This document shows positions 1 through 8,450 of a stretch of DNA of 43,068 nucleotides, piece after piece. The translations under genes were made by a program, and so were the position numbers. Under the pieces are notes generated by a model. It was not told where the DNA came from. It worked only from the letters and a program-made list of their open reading frames with translations, and made no database searches. The first letter of the stretch is position 1; each line of letters begins with the position of its first letter. Source of the stretch: WJMB01 sp964581465 (lineage in GTDB: Bacteria; RBG-13-66-14); NCBI GenBank assembly GCA_964581465.1, contig CAZOOP010000036.1, positions 1-43,068 of the forward strand, in the 5' to 3' direction.

Positions 1-646
1 GACGACAAATGTCTCGACTACCTGCAAGGATACTCTGCTCAATTGGTCCGATCAGATTACATGATGCCAATCCTATATCCGAAAAACACCGCCCTTCTTA
101 CGATCAGTCTGCGAGAAGCAGGTTGGTAGCTGCTAGTCCAGGGCAGATCAGCATGAGGATGCTTGATGAGAGGCGGCTGCACCTGAGTGATACAATAGGC
201 TCGTCCTTGTACACACGAAAAGATAGCAATAGGCATCAAATACGATCCCGGACCAGCTCATTTAAACTCCAGTCTCCGACCCCCTACGTTAAAGCGGCTG
301 AGGCCAGGCTAAGCTGAATCAAGTTAAGCCAGCAACCTTATCCACACGATGGCCATTCATTGTATATGCTTGTTATTAGGCATCTTATGGTCATGGCATC
401 GTCATCGAGGCCAACGGCGTCAAGCAGTTTATTATTGTGTAATGAAGTCGTTACGGGCACCTGAAGAATCTGGAAATCCATGTACCTCCCACATGCATCG
501 AGCTCCATGTGCGCATCTGTTTAATAGCTAACTGCTTTGCTCTAAATGTTATCCAGTAATACTACGATCCATCACCGCTAAGTGATCCCTGGCAATGATA
601 GCAGCAGCTTATTGGCTGGATATGCTCCAAACAGCTTGCCTGATGC
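1..646. other. AT-rich spacer, no gene seen
   Basis: No open frame here has a ribosome binding site or a recognisable protein. The stretch is AT-richer than the coding DNA. Positions 41-68 hold a short motif (TTGGTCCGATCA then ATGATGCC) that recurs in the spacers at 14.65 kb and 34.08 kb and, more degenerate, at 6.74 kb, so this is probably the edge of a diverged intergenic repeat that extends out of the window. Confidence 0.6.
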
Positions 647-682
647 GCAATAAACAAGGGGAGGACCCGTAGGTCCGCCCCC
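647..682 (-). terminator. Intrinsic terminator-like hairpin after the small membrane protein gene
   Basis: Read on the minus strand, a GC-rich stem (GGGG..GGACC / GGGTCC.CCCC) with a three-base loop is followed by a T-rich stretch (TTGTTTATTG). It lies 15 nt past the stop codon of the gene ending at 697 and would end the ptb-cvpA-lipoprotein operon. The loop-proximal stem resembles the hairpin after proS at 29808-29837. Confidence 0.7.
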
Positions 683-696
683 GGTGCTTATCCCGG

Positions 697-1074
697 CTAC
701 TCGCCTTGCTCCAGTAGGCGCAGGTGACCCTGGAAGCGCCGTCGGTGCCAGTCGACCAGCTCGCGGTCGCGGTCCTCCCGCCCCTCGGCGTAGCGGCACA
801 GCGCCCTCACGGCGGCGCGCAGCTCGTCCTTGGCGAAACCGGCGCGATCGAGGAAGCTGTCCACCTCGGCGATCAGCTCCATCCAGGGCGTGACGTCGAA
901 CTCCTCCCCGGCGACGACGTCGCTGATCCCGGCGGCCAGCGCCCGGTCGATCTCGCGCAGCTCGGTTGCCGTGGCCGCCGGGTTCTCGAAGGTGCCGGTG
1001 ACCAGCAGGATGATGAAGACCGCCGCCAGCAGGATGCCGGTCAGTGTCAGCCAGCCCCAGGCGCGTCTATTCAT
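697..1074 (-). CDS. Small membrane-anchored hypothetical protein
   Basis: This 125-residue protein has one hydrophobic segment near the N terminus (about residues 8-26) followed by a charged, probably helical domain rich in Arg, Glu and Asp. I do not recognise the family. The start codon overlaps the end of the upstream lipoprotein gene by 8 nt, which suggests translational coupling, so the two probably act together at the cell envelope. It is the last gene of a four-gene run (ptb, cvpA, lipoprotein, this) and is followed by a terminator-like hairpin. The topology is most likely a single N-terminal anchor, because the segment is not followed by a signal-peptidase or lipobox motif. Confidence 0.75.
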   Translation of the reverse strand: MNRRAWGWLTLTGILLAAVFIILLVTGTFENPAATATELREIDRALAAGISDVVAGEEFDVTPWMELIAEVDSFLDRAGFAKDELRAAVRALCRYAEGREDRDRELVDWHRRRFQGHLRLLEQGE

Positions 1075-1438
1075 CGCCGCCTCCGTCGCGGTAGGCGGCC
1101 AGAGCGGCCTCGTACTCGGCGAAGTGGTCCCGCGCGGCGATCAGGTCGCCGGGGAGCTCGCCGATTTGGTAAGACGCCAGGGCGTCGACGGTGTTGCGCA
1201 GGTTGATCCGGGCTGTCCCGAGCTCCTCGCCGACATCGAGGCGTCGTAGGCGCTCCCGGTAGTAAGCGGGATCGAAGCCATCGAAGTCCGCTCCCTCCTC
1301 CAAACGGGGCGCCAGCTCCGCGCCCAGCTCGGCCAGGACTTCGGCGGTCTCTTCATCACCCTTGGCCCCGTTACCGCAACCAACGAGCAGGATAGGCAAC
1401 AGGACGGCCAACAGCGTCGGGGTTCTGGTTGGCATCAT
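1067..1438 (-). CDS. Putative lipoprotein, unknown function
   Basis: This 123-residue protein begins with a hydrophobic signal sequence ending in a lipobox-like LLVGC, with the lipidated Cys at residue 21. The rest is a short acidic, mostly helical domain with no family I recognise. Its start overlaps the stop codon of cvpA by 4 nt and its end overlaps the next gene, so it is clearly part of one operon. The alternation of membrane protein, lipoprotein and membrane-anchored protein suggests a small envelope module; that grouping is an inference from position only. Confidence 0.78.
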   Translation of the reverse strand: MMPTRTPTLLAVLLPILLVGCGNGAKGDEETAEVLAELGAELAPRLEEGADFDGFDPAYYRERLRRLDVGEELGTARINLRNTVDALASYQIGELPGDLIAARDHFAEYEAALAAYRDGGGDE

Positions 1439-2040
1439 TGGGCCTCGCTTTCATCCTCGCCCCGCGGCTCGTCCAACTCGTCGAGCAGCTCCCAGTTTTC
1501 ACCCTCGACGCCCAGGGCCTCCTCCAGCTCGGGACGCCACCAGGAGTCGTCCTCGGTGGCCAGGGGCGCCAGGGATTCGACCAGACCGGCCAGGGGTTCG
1601 GCCAATCCCGCCGCGGGACCGCTGACCGGTCCGGCGGCCAGCTCGCGACGGGTCTCGGGGCTCGAGGGCAGGCGGTGGATCACCAGCACGATCGCAGCGC
1701 AGACAAGCAGACCCTTGACCGAGCCCAGCACGGCGCCGGAGAGGTGGTTGACCCAGCCCAGCGGAGTCATGTCGATGATCTTGGAGACCAGCTTGCCCAG
1801 AAAGAGCAGCAGGATGACCGCCGCGATGAAGACCACCAGGAAAGCCACGGGGCCGCTGATGTCGAAGTCGCCCCCCAGGCCGCTGAACAGTTTGCCCACG
1901 GGGACGTAGAGCACGCTGGCCAGCATCAGGGCCAGGATCAGCCCCACCAGGCCGATGACCTCGTTGACCAACCCGGCCACCGCTCCGCGGATCAGCGCCG
2001 CCAGGATGATGACCAGGAACAACCAATCAGCCCAAGCCAC
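1435..2040 (-). CDS. CvpA family membrane protein
   Basis: The 201-residue product has four hydrophobic segments in its first 130 residues and an acidic, proline-rich cytoplasmic-type tail. The N-terminal pattern (short helix, then GLVNEVIGLVGLILALMLA, then a Gly-rich stretch, then a long hydrophobic helix and WVNHLSGAVLGSVKGLL) is that of the CvpA/colicin V production family, whose members are inner-membrane proteins of poorly defined role. A GTG start at 2040 follows an AGGAGG five bases upstream. It lies 9 nt after ptb and overlaps the lipoprotein gene by 4 nt. The tail after about residue 135 is longer and more acidic than in a minimal CvpA. Confidence 0.85.
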   Translation of the reverse strand: MAWADWLFLVIILAALIRGAVAGLVNEVIGLVGLILALMLASVLYVPVGKLFSGLGGDFDISGPVAFLVVFIAAVILLLFLGKLVSKIIDMTPLGWVNHLSGAVLGSVKGLLVCAAIVLVIHRLPSSPETRRELAAGPVSGPAAGLAEPLAGLVESLAPLATEDDSWWRPELEEALGVEGENWELLDELDEPRGEDESEAQ

Positions 2041-2049
2041 GATCGCCTC

Positions 2050-2949
2050 CTAACGGGAGCAGGCCGTGCACAGCGCGATGGAGTCCAGCTTGGTCTCGGC
2101 GTCGTCGGCCCGGGAGAGCAGCACGATGGGCGCCGCCGCTCCGGCGATCATCCCGGCAAGCTTGGCCCCGCCCAGGTAGAGCAGCCCCTTGGCGAAGACG
2201 TTGCCCACCCGAATGTCGGGAACCAGGAAGATGTCGGCGGCGCCGGCCACCGTGCTCTCGACGCCCTTGACACGGGCCGCCTCGGCGCTGACCGCCAGGT
2301 CCAGGGCCAGGGGACCGTCGACCTCGCAGGCGCCGAACTGCCCCCGCGCCGACATCTGGGTCAGCGCGGCGGCGTCCAGGGTGTCGGGCATATCCGGGTT
2401 GATCTTCTCCACCGCCCCCAGCACCGCCACCTTGGGCTTTTCGTACCCCAAACGTCGCAGGCTTTCCACGGCGTTGACCAGGATTCCCGCCTTGCCCTGG
2501 ACGTCCGGGGCGATGTTCATCCCGCCGTCGGTGACGAAGAGCAGACGGTCCACGCCGGGCACCTCGAGGGCGGCCAGGTGGCTGAGCAGCTTGCCCGAGC
2601 GCAGCCCCTTCTGCTTGTCCAGCACCGCCTTGAGCATCGTTCCCGTCGAGACGGAGCCCTTCATCAGCATCCCGGCGCGTCCCTCGCGGACCAGCTCGAC
2701 GGCCCTGGCCGAGACCGCCGCGTCGCCGGCGACATCGAAGACCTCGAATGGATCGAGGTCCACGCCGGCCTTCTCCGCCGCGGCCTCGATCTCCGCCCGC
2801 GGTCCGACCAACAGGGCCTCGGCCAGGCCCATAACCCGGGCCTCCTCGACGGCCTCGAGGGTGCTCTGGTGGGCCGCGCCGACCACGGCCAGGGTGTCGC
2901 CCGAGGTCTCGGCGACGCGCTTGCGCAACTCGTCGAAGGTCTTGACCAT
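2050..2949 (-). CDS. ptb: Phosphate butyryltransferase / phosphate acyltransferase
   Basis: The 299-residue protein has the phosphate acetyl/butyryltransferase fold. Visible family motifs are LMKGSVSTG (residues 95-103), FVTDGGMNIAP (138-148), VAVLGAVEKINPDMPDT (174-190) and a C-terminal GGAKLAG segment. Enzymes of this family move an acyl group between coenzyme A and phosphate (butyryl-CoA or a related acyl-CoA to acyl phosphate) in the cytoplasm. The length fits Ptb rather than the longer Pta. No butyrate kinase gene is next to it, so substrate and direction are open. It is first in an operon with cvpA. The leader contains a GGGGGAG ribosome site, and the 5' region runs up to palindromic element 1, 78 nt away. 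Confidence 0.88.
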   Translation of the reverse strand: MVKTFDELRKRVAETSGDTLAVVGAAHQSTLEAVEEARVMGLAEALLVGPRAEIEAAAEKAGVDLDPFEVFDVAGDAAVSARAVELVREGRAGMLMKGSVSTGTMLKAVLDKQKGLRSGKLLSHLAALEVPGVDRLLFVTDGGMNIAPDVQGKAGILVNAVESLRRLGYEKPKVAVLGAVEKINPDMPDTLDAAALTQMSARGQFGACEVDGPLALDLAVSAEAARVKGVESTVAGAADIFLVPDIRVGNVFAKGLLYLGGAKLAGMIAGAAAPIVLLSRADDAETKLDSIALCTACSR

Positions 2950-3026
2950 CCGCTACTCTCCCCCGTGTTGACGTGTTGAAATGCTTCCTTCAAGCTCGAA
3001 ATCGTCCATATTCGGCTAGTGCCCGA

Positions 3027-3210
3027 CGGAAACCTTTGCAAAACAGCCCTGCGGCCTATGACACGCCTGATCGCCCGGCGTCGAGGCGTTGGCACGTTTC
3101 TTGCGCCGGGGAGCGTGCCTCGGACGATCCCGCGTCGGACTCCGCAAGAAACGTGCCAACGCCGACCGGGGCCGACGGTTGTCTTGGCGGTCGTTTTGCA
3201 AAGGTTTCCG
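3027..3210. repeat. Nested palindromic element 1 (184 bp)
   Basis: The outer arms at 3027-3044 and 3193-3210 are perfectly complementary over 18 bp and contain CCTTTGCAAAAC. The inner arms at 3085-3105 and 3143-3163 are perfectly complementary over 21 bp and contain TTGGCACGTTTCTTGC. The inner loop is 37 nt. The spacer between arms is 40 nt on the left and 29 nt on the right, which is the mirror image of elements 2, 3, 4 and 6, so this copy is inverted relative to them. It lies 73 nt past the TPR gene and 78 nt before ptb. Confidence 0.95.
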
Positions 3211-3230
3211 GCCCAGATGGTATTGGGCCG
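3209..3230 (-). terminator. Short hairpin downstream of the TPR gene
   Basis: CGGCCCA at 3209-3215 pairs with TGGGCCG at 3224-3230 around an 8-nt loop. It lies about 53 nt past the TPR gene stop and touches the outer arm of palindromic element 1. No proper U-tract follows, so terminator activity is uncertain. Confidence 0.4.
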
Positions 3231-3282
3231 AGCTAACAGGTAAACGTTAACAGACTGCGGATTAGATGCCAAGTAATCGAGG

Positions 3283-4158
3283 CTAACCGTCGGTGTCGAG
3301 AGCGTCCAATTCACGCCGCGCGGCGGGGTAATCGGGGCGCAGTTCGAGGGCGCGTTCGAGGGCGCTGCGGGCGGCGGCGGCGTCGCCCTCGGCCCGGGCC
3401 AGCCTGCCGAGGAGGAAGTGAACGCGGGGGTTCTCCGGGTCCAGCGTCAGGGCGCGTTCGAGGGCCTCGCGGGCGGTGGCGGGCTCACCGTTGCGCAGGC
3501 GGGTTTCGCCCAGGTAGAGCCAAGCTTCGATGAAACCGGGGTCGCGCTCGACGGCGGCGGTGTAGGCCTCGGCGGCGGCGGTGTAATCACCGGCGGCGAA
3601 GGCCTGGTCGCCCTTCTTCAAAGCCTCGACGGCCTCGGGGTCATCGGTGGAGAAGCCGACCTCGGTGTTGACGATCAACTCGGCGGCGCGAACGATCTCC
3701 CGGGCCAGGGGTTGGAGCGGGTCGAGCTCGAGGGCTTCGTGGGCCAGGGTCAGCGCTGGGGAGATCCGGCCGCCCTGGAGGTCGAGCAGGGCCAGCCAGG
3801 CGCGGGGTTCGGCGGCGGCCTCCTCGACGATCGCGGCGCGCTCGAAGGCGGCCCTGGCGGCGGCGTAGTCGCCCCGGGCGTAGCCCAGTTGACCCAGGGC
3901 CAGTTGGTAGGGGTAGCTGTTGTCGCGCACCCGGTCCGGGTAGGAGTCGGTGAGCCGGGCCAAACGAGTGGCGGCGGCCTCGCCGACTCCGCTCTCGAAG
4001 CCGTAGATCAGCTCCCAGCATTGCCCATCGAGCTCCTGGAGCAGGGCCGAGGCCGGTTTGACCAGGGGCGGCACCTCGCGGACCTCGACGGCGCTCGTCG
4101 TGGTGGCCGGGAAGACTGGAAGAATGCAGAGCAGCACGACTGGGAGTCGGCGGGTCAT
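3283..4158 (-). CDS. Secreted tetratricopeptide-repeat protein
   Basis: The protein is 291 residues when started at the ATG at 4158, which overlaps the stop codon of the WYL regulator by 4 nt (ATGA). A longer frame exists upstream but it reads through the regulator and has no signal. The N terminus is a signal peptide (MTRRLPVVLLCILPVFPA, with cleavage probably after TTTSA). The body is a chain of TPR units; the clearest are the last three, with A-x-G-D-Y and A-L-E-R-A-L-x-L-x-P patterns in the final 110 residues. TPR proteins act as protein-interaction scaffolds. The partner is unknown. It is last in the DUF1844-deoC-WYL-TPR run. Confidence 0.85.
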   Translation of the reverse strand: MTRRLPVVLLCILPVFPATTTSAVEVREVPPLVKPASALLQELDGQCWELIYGFESGVGEAAATRLARLTDSYPDRVRDNSYPYQLALGQLGYARGDYAAARAAFERAAIVEEAAAEPRAWLALLDLQGGRISPALTLAHEALELDPLQPLAREIVRAAELIVNTEVGFSTDDPEAVEALKKGDQAFAAGDYTAAAEAYTAAVERDPGFIEAWLYLGETRLRNGEPATAREALERALTLDPENPRVHFLLGRLARAEGDAAAARSALERALELRPDYPAARRELDALDTDG

Positions 4159-5177
4159 CGGCGGTCCAGGGGTGTTCGGGCGTGGTTGGCGACGGCCAGG
4201 CGTTCGGCGTGGTCGATGAGCAGGCGGCGCAGCTCGGGCGGACTCTCGACGCGGACCTCGCCGCCGAAGCCGGCCAGCCAGCGCGTCAACTCCTCTAGGT
4301 GGGCGGTGCGCAGGGTCAGGCGAAGCCGGCCGTCGGAGCCGAAGCTCAGCCGTTGGCTGGGGTGCCACTCGCGCTCGGCGACGCGTCGGGCCGAGGCCCC
4401 CTCGAAGACCAGGGCCACCCGGTACTCGGCGGCGCCCAAACGGAAGCCGAAGGCGTCGCCGAGAACCTCCTCGAGGGCGAACTCCCTGGGTACGCAGTAG
4501 CGCTCCTCGAGAGGTTCCAGGCCCTTGACCCGGGCCAAGGAAAGGGCGTCGAGCTCTTCATTCTCGACCCGGCGACCCAACAGGTACCAGTTGTTGTTGA
4601 GGTGGACGACGCGGTAGCCCTCGAACTCGAGGCGGCGCCAGCGGCCGTCGGCGGGCGCGTAGAGGTCCAGCCGAACGCGGCGGCGGTGCCGCAAGGCCCG
4701 GGCGGCGGCCTCGACGACGCGGGCGTCGATGCGCCGGGTGCGTCGGGCGGCGTAGTCGAAGGCGGCCAGCTCGCTCTGGACCAGCAAGAGCTCCCGTTCG
4801 TCCAGAATGCCGCGCAGTCGTTCGATCAGCGCCGCCAGGGGGGCGGCTTTCGGCTGGCCCGGGGTCTGCTCAACCAGGCGGCCGGCCAGCAGCAGGCCGA
4901 CCATCTCACCGTGTCGGATCAGACCAGCGGGGAGGATGTAGTTGGCGTCACTGTAATAATAACCGCCCCGGCCCGAGCGACGTCGACGGTAGGCCAGCGG
5001 TGCGCCGAGCTGGTCGCGCAGATAGGCAAGGTCCCGGTAGATGGTCCGCGCGGTAACCTCGAAGCGCTCGGCCAGCTCCTCGGCGGTGGGCTCGACACCA
5101 TCGCGGATCAAGCGATCGAGCTCGATGATCCTGCGCAGCGCCGTCTTGTTCGGCCAACTGGAAGCGCCGTTGTTCAC
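4155..5177 (-). CDS. HTH/WYL-domain transcriptional regulator
   Basis: This 340-residue DNA-binding protein has an N-terminal helix-turn-helix (about residues 32-53, ELAERFEVTARTIYRDLAYL) and a WYL ligand-sensing domain with the literal W-Y-L at 197-199 (NNNWYLLGRR). The C-terminal WCX-like region carries the RWLAGFGGEV segment. WYL regulators respond to small ligands or nucleic acids and often control DNA damage or phage defence genes. The GTG start at 5177 follows GGGGAG by five bases and overlaps the deoC stop by 1 nt. Its location between deoC and a TPR gene suggests local control, but no operator is evident. A second regulator of the same type is at 34132-35139. Confidence 0.88.
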   Translation of the reverse strand: MNNGASSWPNKTALRRIIELDRLIRDGVEPTAEELAERFEVTARTIYRDLAYLRDQLGAPLAYRRRRSGRGGYYYSDANYILPAGLIRHGEMVGLLLAGRLVEQTPGQPKAAPLAALIERLRGILDERELLLVQSELAAFDYAARRTRRIDARVVEAAARALRHRRRVRLDLYAPADGRWRRLEFEGYRVVHLNNNWYLLGRRVENEELDALSLARVKGLEPLEERYCVPREFALEEVLGDAFGFRLGAAEYRVALVFEGASARRVAEREWHPSQRLSFGSDGRLRLTLRTAHLEELTRWLAGFGGEVRVESPPELRRLLIDHAERLAVANHARTPLDRR

Positions 5178-5935
5178 TACCGCTCCCCTTGGTTCAACTC
5201 GTCGTATTCGGCGATGATCCTGGCGGCGCTGGAAGTGCCCAGGCGGTTGGCTCCGGCTTCGAACATCACCGCGGCGTCACGCAGGCTGCGGATGCCTCCG
5301 GCGGCCTTGACGTCCAGGGAGCTGCCCACGGCGCTGCGCAGGATGAAGACGTGCTCCGTCGTCGCCGCGCCCCGGGTGCCCGTGCCGGTCTTGACGTAAT
5401 CCACACCGGCCTCGAGGCATATCTCGGCGGCCATCGCCGCCTCGTCGGAGTCGAGCAGGGGGCATTCGACGATGATCTTGAGCACCTTGGACGAGGCGAT
5501 GCGGCGCAGGGCGTCGAGCTCGCGGCGCAGCTCGTCCAGGCGGCGACTCTTCAGCCAGCCCAGGTTGATTACGGCGTCGAGTTCGTCGGCCCCGGCACTG
5601 ATCAACCGTCGAGCCTCGGCCACCTTCTCCTCCGTCGAGTGCGATCCCAGGGGGAAGTCGACCACGCCGCAGAGGTCCAGGCCGCCGCCGGCGGAATCGA
5701 CCAGACTGCGGGCGCGACGTAACTGCCGGGGCAACACGCACAATGCCTTGACACCCAGGCTCAGGCACTCCTCGACGCAGTCGACGAGATCATCGGCCGC
5801 GGCGTCGGAACGCAGCAGGGCCGCGTCAATGGCCCAAGCCAGGGCATCACGGTCGATGCGTCGGATCAGCGAACCATCAGTTGATCCGTCAATCCATCTC
5901 TCCGGCAGCGTCCTCTGGGGATCCATCTTTGCCAC
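5177..5935 (-). CDS. deoC: Deoxyribose-phosphate aldolase
   Basis: The 252-residue product is a TIM-barrel class I aldolase that splits 2-deoxyribose 5-phosphate into glyceraldehyde 3-phosphate and acetaldehyde in deoxynucleoside breakdown. The Schiff-base lysine is in YVKTGTG (Lys182; the family more often has KTSTG), the second catalytic lysine is in DVKAAGG (Lys210), and FPLGSHSTEEKVAEA (94-108) and DAVINLGWLKS are family motifs. A GTG at 5935 or an ATG at 5926 could be the start; AAGGA lies 2 and 11 nt upstream respectively. The gene overlaps the 3' end of the DUF1844 gene by up to 47 nt and abuts the WYL regulator. Confidence 0.9.
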   Translation of the reverse strand: MAKMDPQRTLPERWIDGSTDGSLIRRIDRDALAWAIDAALLRSDAAADDLVDCVEECLSLGVKALCVLPRQLRRARSLVDSAGGGLDLCGVVDFPLGSHSTEEKVAEARRLISAGADELDAVINLGWLKSRRLDELRRELDALRRIASSKVLKIIVECPLLDSDEAAMAAEICLEAGVDYVKTGTGTRGAATTEHVFILRSAVGSSLDVKAAGGIRSLRDAAVMFEAGANRLGTSSAARIIAEYDELNQGER

Positions 5936-6248
5936 CGTCCTTCGCTTCGTCCTCCTCTGTGGGCTCCTCGGCGGTACTCTCGCCGCCGCCCGACTCGTCG
6001 ATGAAGTTGAGCCGCAGCTCGGTCAGCAGGCCGTCGAGTGCCTTTAACTCCTGCTGCTCGGCGCCGCGTTTCACCTTCCAGACCAGGGTCTCCAGCAGGT
6101 CGATGGTCCCCCGGGCTCCGTTCAAGTCGCGCTTGATCTCTCCGCTGCCCGGTTCGGCCAGCTTGCCCAACTGGACCATCGCCTGGGAGTGCAGGGAGTA
6201 GATCAGGGCGGTGAAGCGAGCCTCGTGGATTCCTTCCTCGTCGCTCAT
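5889..6248 (-). CDS. DUF1844 family protein
   Basis: The 119-residue protein starts at ATG 6248 with a strong GGAGGAG site. Residues 9-80 (ARFTALIYSLHSQAMVQLG, then ARGTIDLLETLVWKVKRG and LDGLLTELRLNFID) match the short helical DUF1844 family. The C-terminal 40 residues are an acidic, low-complexity tail. DUF1844 members have no established function and are found widely in the delta-proteobacterial, Acidobacteria and FCB groups. The gene overlaps deoC and begins the leftward deoC run. Its promoter was not identified with confidence. Confidence 0.82.
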   Translation of the reverse strand: MSDEEGIHEARFTALIYSLHSQAMVQLGKLAEPGSGEIKRDLNGARGTIDLLETLVWKVKRGAEQQELKALDGLLTELRLNFIDESGGGESTAEEPTEEDEAKDGGKDGSPEDAAGEMD

Positions 6249-7088
6249 CGTCTCCTCCCAATATTGGTTGTCCTTGTACGGTTTTCGCTAACTGATCACT
6301 GATTTGTCACATGTTTATATATCAGCATGTGCATAAGGATCCTGTAGCCTGTGCGGAGCGGATTTCGATTGCAATCTGCTGATAATACGGAAATGTTTTA
6401 TGTAGGAACGTAATATAATTGGGGATTACTTAAAGGCAATCGAGAGGAACAAAACAGAACAACGTTTATAAAATGGAGTTAGCAGATGGTTGAGCATGCA
6501 CACTGCAAATGCTGTTTGTGGATGATAGGAAGGGTTTCCACATAATTCGGTGTCCCGCCTCAACGATTCGGGGCGGTTTGGTCGATTGCTGCATGTTAGC
6601 AGTCACAAATACATCAGTTAAGGCCTAAGCGCAATAATATCTTATAATTGCAAGTGAAGAATCGCCCGTAGCGTACTACATGGTGAGGTGATAATCTGAA
6701 GCGATACTTGCCGTTATCATGTATCAGCCTTGTCTTGACTGGTCCGACGATGTGAGTGATGCCAAGCCTGTTTTGGTCCCAGTACATTACCTTTTGCATT
6801 TAAACATTGTTGAATATCGCGTTATAGCTTCAACCACTGTCACTATTATGGCAGTCGATTTGTGGCGGTGGCCTTATTCTGTATTCAGAACCGTGGCAAA
6901 CCAGGAAGACGTTTGCCCAACGGTTGGTCCGGTAGCTTCAACGAGTTAAGGCATAACAAAAAGCTGGCTGCGGCTTGGTTGACAATGCATCAGCTCGATG
7001 CTCAACGAGTCGACGGCGAGGGCGCAACAGCGATCATCGGTAAAGATTGTGCTCGTCGGTAGTGATTATCCCCGTCGTTTTCCACTCG
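6249..7088. other. AT-rich spacer, no gene seen
   Basis: About 0.84 kb between palindromic element 2 and the DUF1844 gene. Small open frames exist on both strands but none has a credible ribosome site or family. Positions 6734-6763 carry a degenerate copy of the GGTCCGA..ATGCC spacer motif, preceded by ATCAGCC as in the copies at 14.64 kb and 34.07 kb. Any transcript of the DUF1844 gene must begin in the left part of this spacer. Confidence 0.55.
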
Positions 7089-7273
7089 GCCGGACCTCGG
7101 CGGAAACCTCCCCGAGATAAACCCCGGCCCAGGCCCGGCTTTGGCACGTTTCTTGCGGAAGGAGACGGGCCTCCGACCAATCCGCGTCCGACTGCGCAAG
7201 AAACGTGCCAAAGCCTACCGTTTGTGCGAAGAGGGCGTTGGCGGGCCGACGGCGGGTTCCGCCGAGGTCCGGC
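7089..7273. repeat. Nested palindromic element 2 (185 bp)
   Basis: The outer arms at 7089-7108 and 7254-7273 are complementary over 20 positions with one mismatch (core CCGGACCTCGGCGGAA). The inner arms at 7137-7157 and 7195-7215 are perfectly complementary over 21 bp with a 37-nt loop. Both inner arms carry T/A at the fourth position, where four of the other five elements have G/C, a compensatory change. The right outer arm reaches the dnaJ stop codon. Spacers are 28 nt (left) and 38 nt (right). Confidence 0.95.
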
Positions 7274-8331
7274 TACTTGTCCAGGGTACGTTGGAGTTCC
7301 TCGAGCAGGCGCTTCTGTTCCCGGCTCAGCCTTTTGGGCACCCAGGTTTTGACGGTGACCAGCAGGTCGCCGCGCCGTCCGCCGCCCACCCTGGGGAAGC
7401 CTTCGCGGCGGATGGTGAAGACGTGGTCGGGTTGAGTGCCGGGGGGGATCTTCAGGTTGGTGGAGCCGGTGAGGGTGGGCACCTCGACGTGGGCGCCCAG
7501 GGCCAGTTGGGGTGGGGTGAGTTCGAGGGTCAGCAATAGATCGCGTCCCCGGCGGGTAAAGTGCTTATGCTCGGCCAGGTGGACGGTGAGGAACAGATCG
7601 CCGCTGTGAGCGGAAGCTGAGCCGTCGTGGCCCTCGCCGGAGATCCGGATGCGCTGGCCTTCGTCGATCCCGGCGGGGATGCGCACCTCGATACTGCGCC
7701 GGACCAGGCCGCGACCACGCCCGTCGCATTCGGAGCAGGGCTTATCGATGACGCGACCGGTACCGTCGCATTGCGGGCAGGGGGTCTCGAGGCGCAGGAA
7801 ACCGGCCTGCTGGATGATGCGCCCGCGACCTCGACAGCGGTTGCAGGTCTTGGGGGGATGACCGGGCTCGGCGCCGTCTCCGCCGCAGTGAGTGCAGAGT
7901 TCCTCGCGGGTTATCTCGATACGCTTGTCGGTGTCCTCGAGGACCTCGTAATAGGTCAGGGTTATCTCGGCGGACAGGTTGCCGCCACGGCGGATGCGCG
8001 AGCCGCGGCGCCTCGCTCCGCCGCCGAACATCCCGCCGAAGAGATCGCCGAAGAGGTCGAAGATGTCGGAGACGTCGTCGAAGCCCTGATATCCGCGCCC
8101 CTGAAGGCCGTCGTGACCGTAGCGATCGTAGAGCTCGCGTTTCTGTCGGTCCGAGAGCACCTGATAGGCCTCGGAGGCCTCCTTGAAGCGCTCCTCGGCC
8201 GCAGGGTCGCCCGGGTTGCGGTCGGGGTGGTACTCGAGGGCCTTCTTGCGGTAGGCCTTTTTGATCGTCGTCTGGTCGGCGGTGCGCTCGATTTCGAGGA
8301 CTTCGTAGTAGTCGCGGCGATGGATACTCAT
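7273..8331 (-). CDS. dnaJ: Chaperone protein DnaJ
   Basis: This 352-residue DnaJ (Hsp40) is the co-chaperone that stimulates the DnaK ATPase and delivers unfolded clients. It has an N-terminal J domain with HPD at 35-37, a Gly/Phe-rich linker (about 80-112), four CxxCxGxG zinc-binding repeats (Cys pairs at 146/149, 163/166, 185/188, 199/202) and the C-terminal substrate-binding domains. The full zinc region makes it a true DnaJ rather than a CbpA type. It is slightly shorter than E. coli DnaJ. dnaK and grpE are not in the window. It has its own promoter with an overlapping palindrome 60-90 nt upstream and is not tied to the kdsD gene behind it. Confidence 0.95.
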   Translation of the reverse strand: MSIHRRDYYEVLEIERTADQTTIKKAYRKKALEYHPDRNPGDPAAEERFKEASEAYQVLSDRQKRELYDRYGHDGLQGRGYQGFDDVSDIFDLFGDLFGGMFGGGARRRGSRIRRGGNLSAEITLTYYEVLEDTDKRIEITREELCTHCGGDGAEPGHPPKTCNRCRGRGRIIQQAGFLRLETPCPQCDGTGRVIDKPCSECDGRGRGLVRRSIEVRIPAGIDEGQRIRISGEGHDGSASAHSGDLFLTVHLAEHKHFTRRGRDLLLTLELTPPQLALGAHVEVPTLTGSTNLKIPPGTQPDHVFTIRREGFPRVGGGRRGDLLVTVKTWVPKRLSREQKRLLEELQRTLDK

Positions 8332-8387
8332 CTGATCCCGTTCAACATACGGTGTTGTCGTTGCTTCCCGAAGGCAAATCGGCCACT

Positions 8388-8421
8388 ATTATACAACGGT
8401 CACTGACGTAATGTCAGTGAC
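8388..8421 (-). promoter_or_regulatory. dnaJ promoter with overlapping palindromic operator
   Basis: On the minus strand, -35 CTGACA (8412-8417) and -10 TATAAT (8388-8393) are separated by 18 nt. A perfect 9-bp inverted repeat, GTCACTGAC / GTCAGTGAC with a 5-nt centre, occupies 8399-8421 and covers the -35 box and most of the spacer, as expected for a repressor site. It is not the CIRCE sequence of HrcA. Confidence 0.75.
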
Positions 8422-8450
8422 TCGCCGGGTTCACTCTGACGCGGTGTTGT

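Noticed and set aside
9..531. Small open frames on the plus strand
   Set aside because: They have no ribosome binding site, no recognisable domain and an amino-acid composition unlike the real genes here.
1429..2979. Long plus-strand frame of 516 codons opposite cvpA and ptb
   Set aside because: It is a GC-rich antisense shadow. Its translation is Gln/Gly/His-rich without a domain, while the minus strand encodes clear CvpA and Ptb proteins.
3085..3163. The palindromic elements as ordinary intrinsic terminators
   Set aside because: No U-tract follows the inner arms. The 16-mer is identical in all twelve arms, which termination does not need, and separate terminators precede elements 4 and 5.
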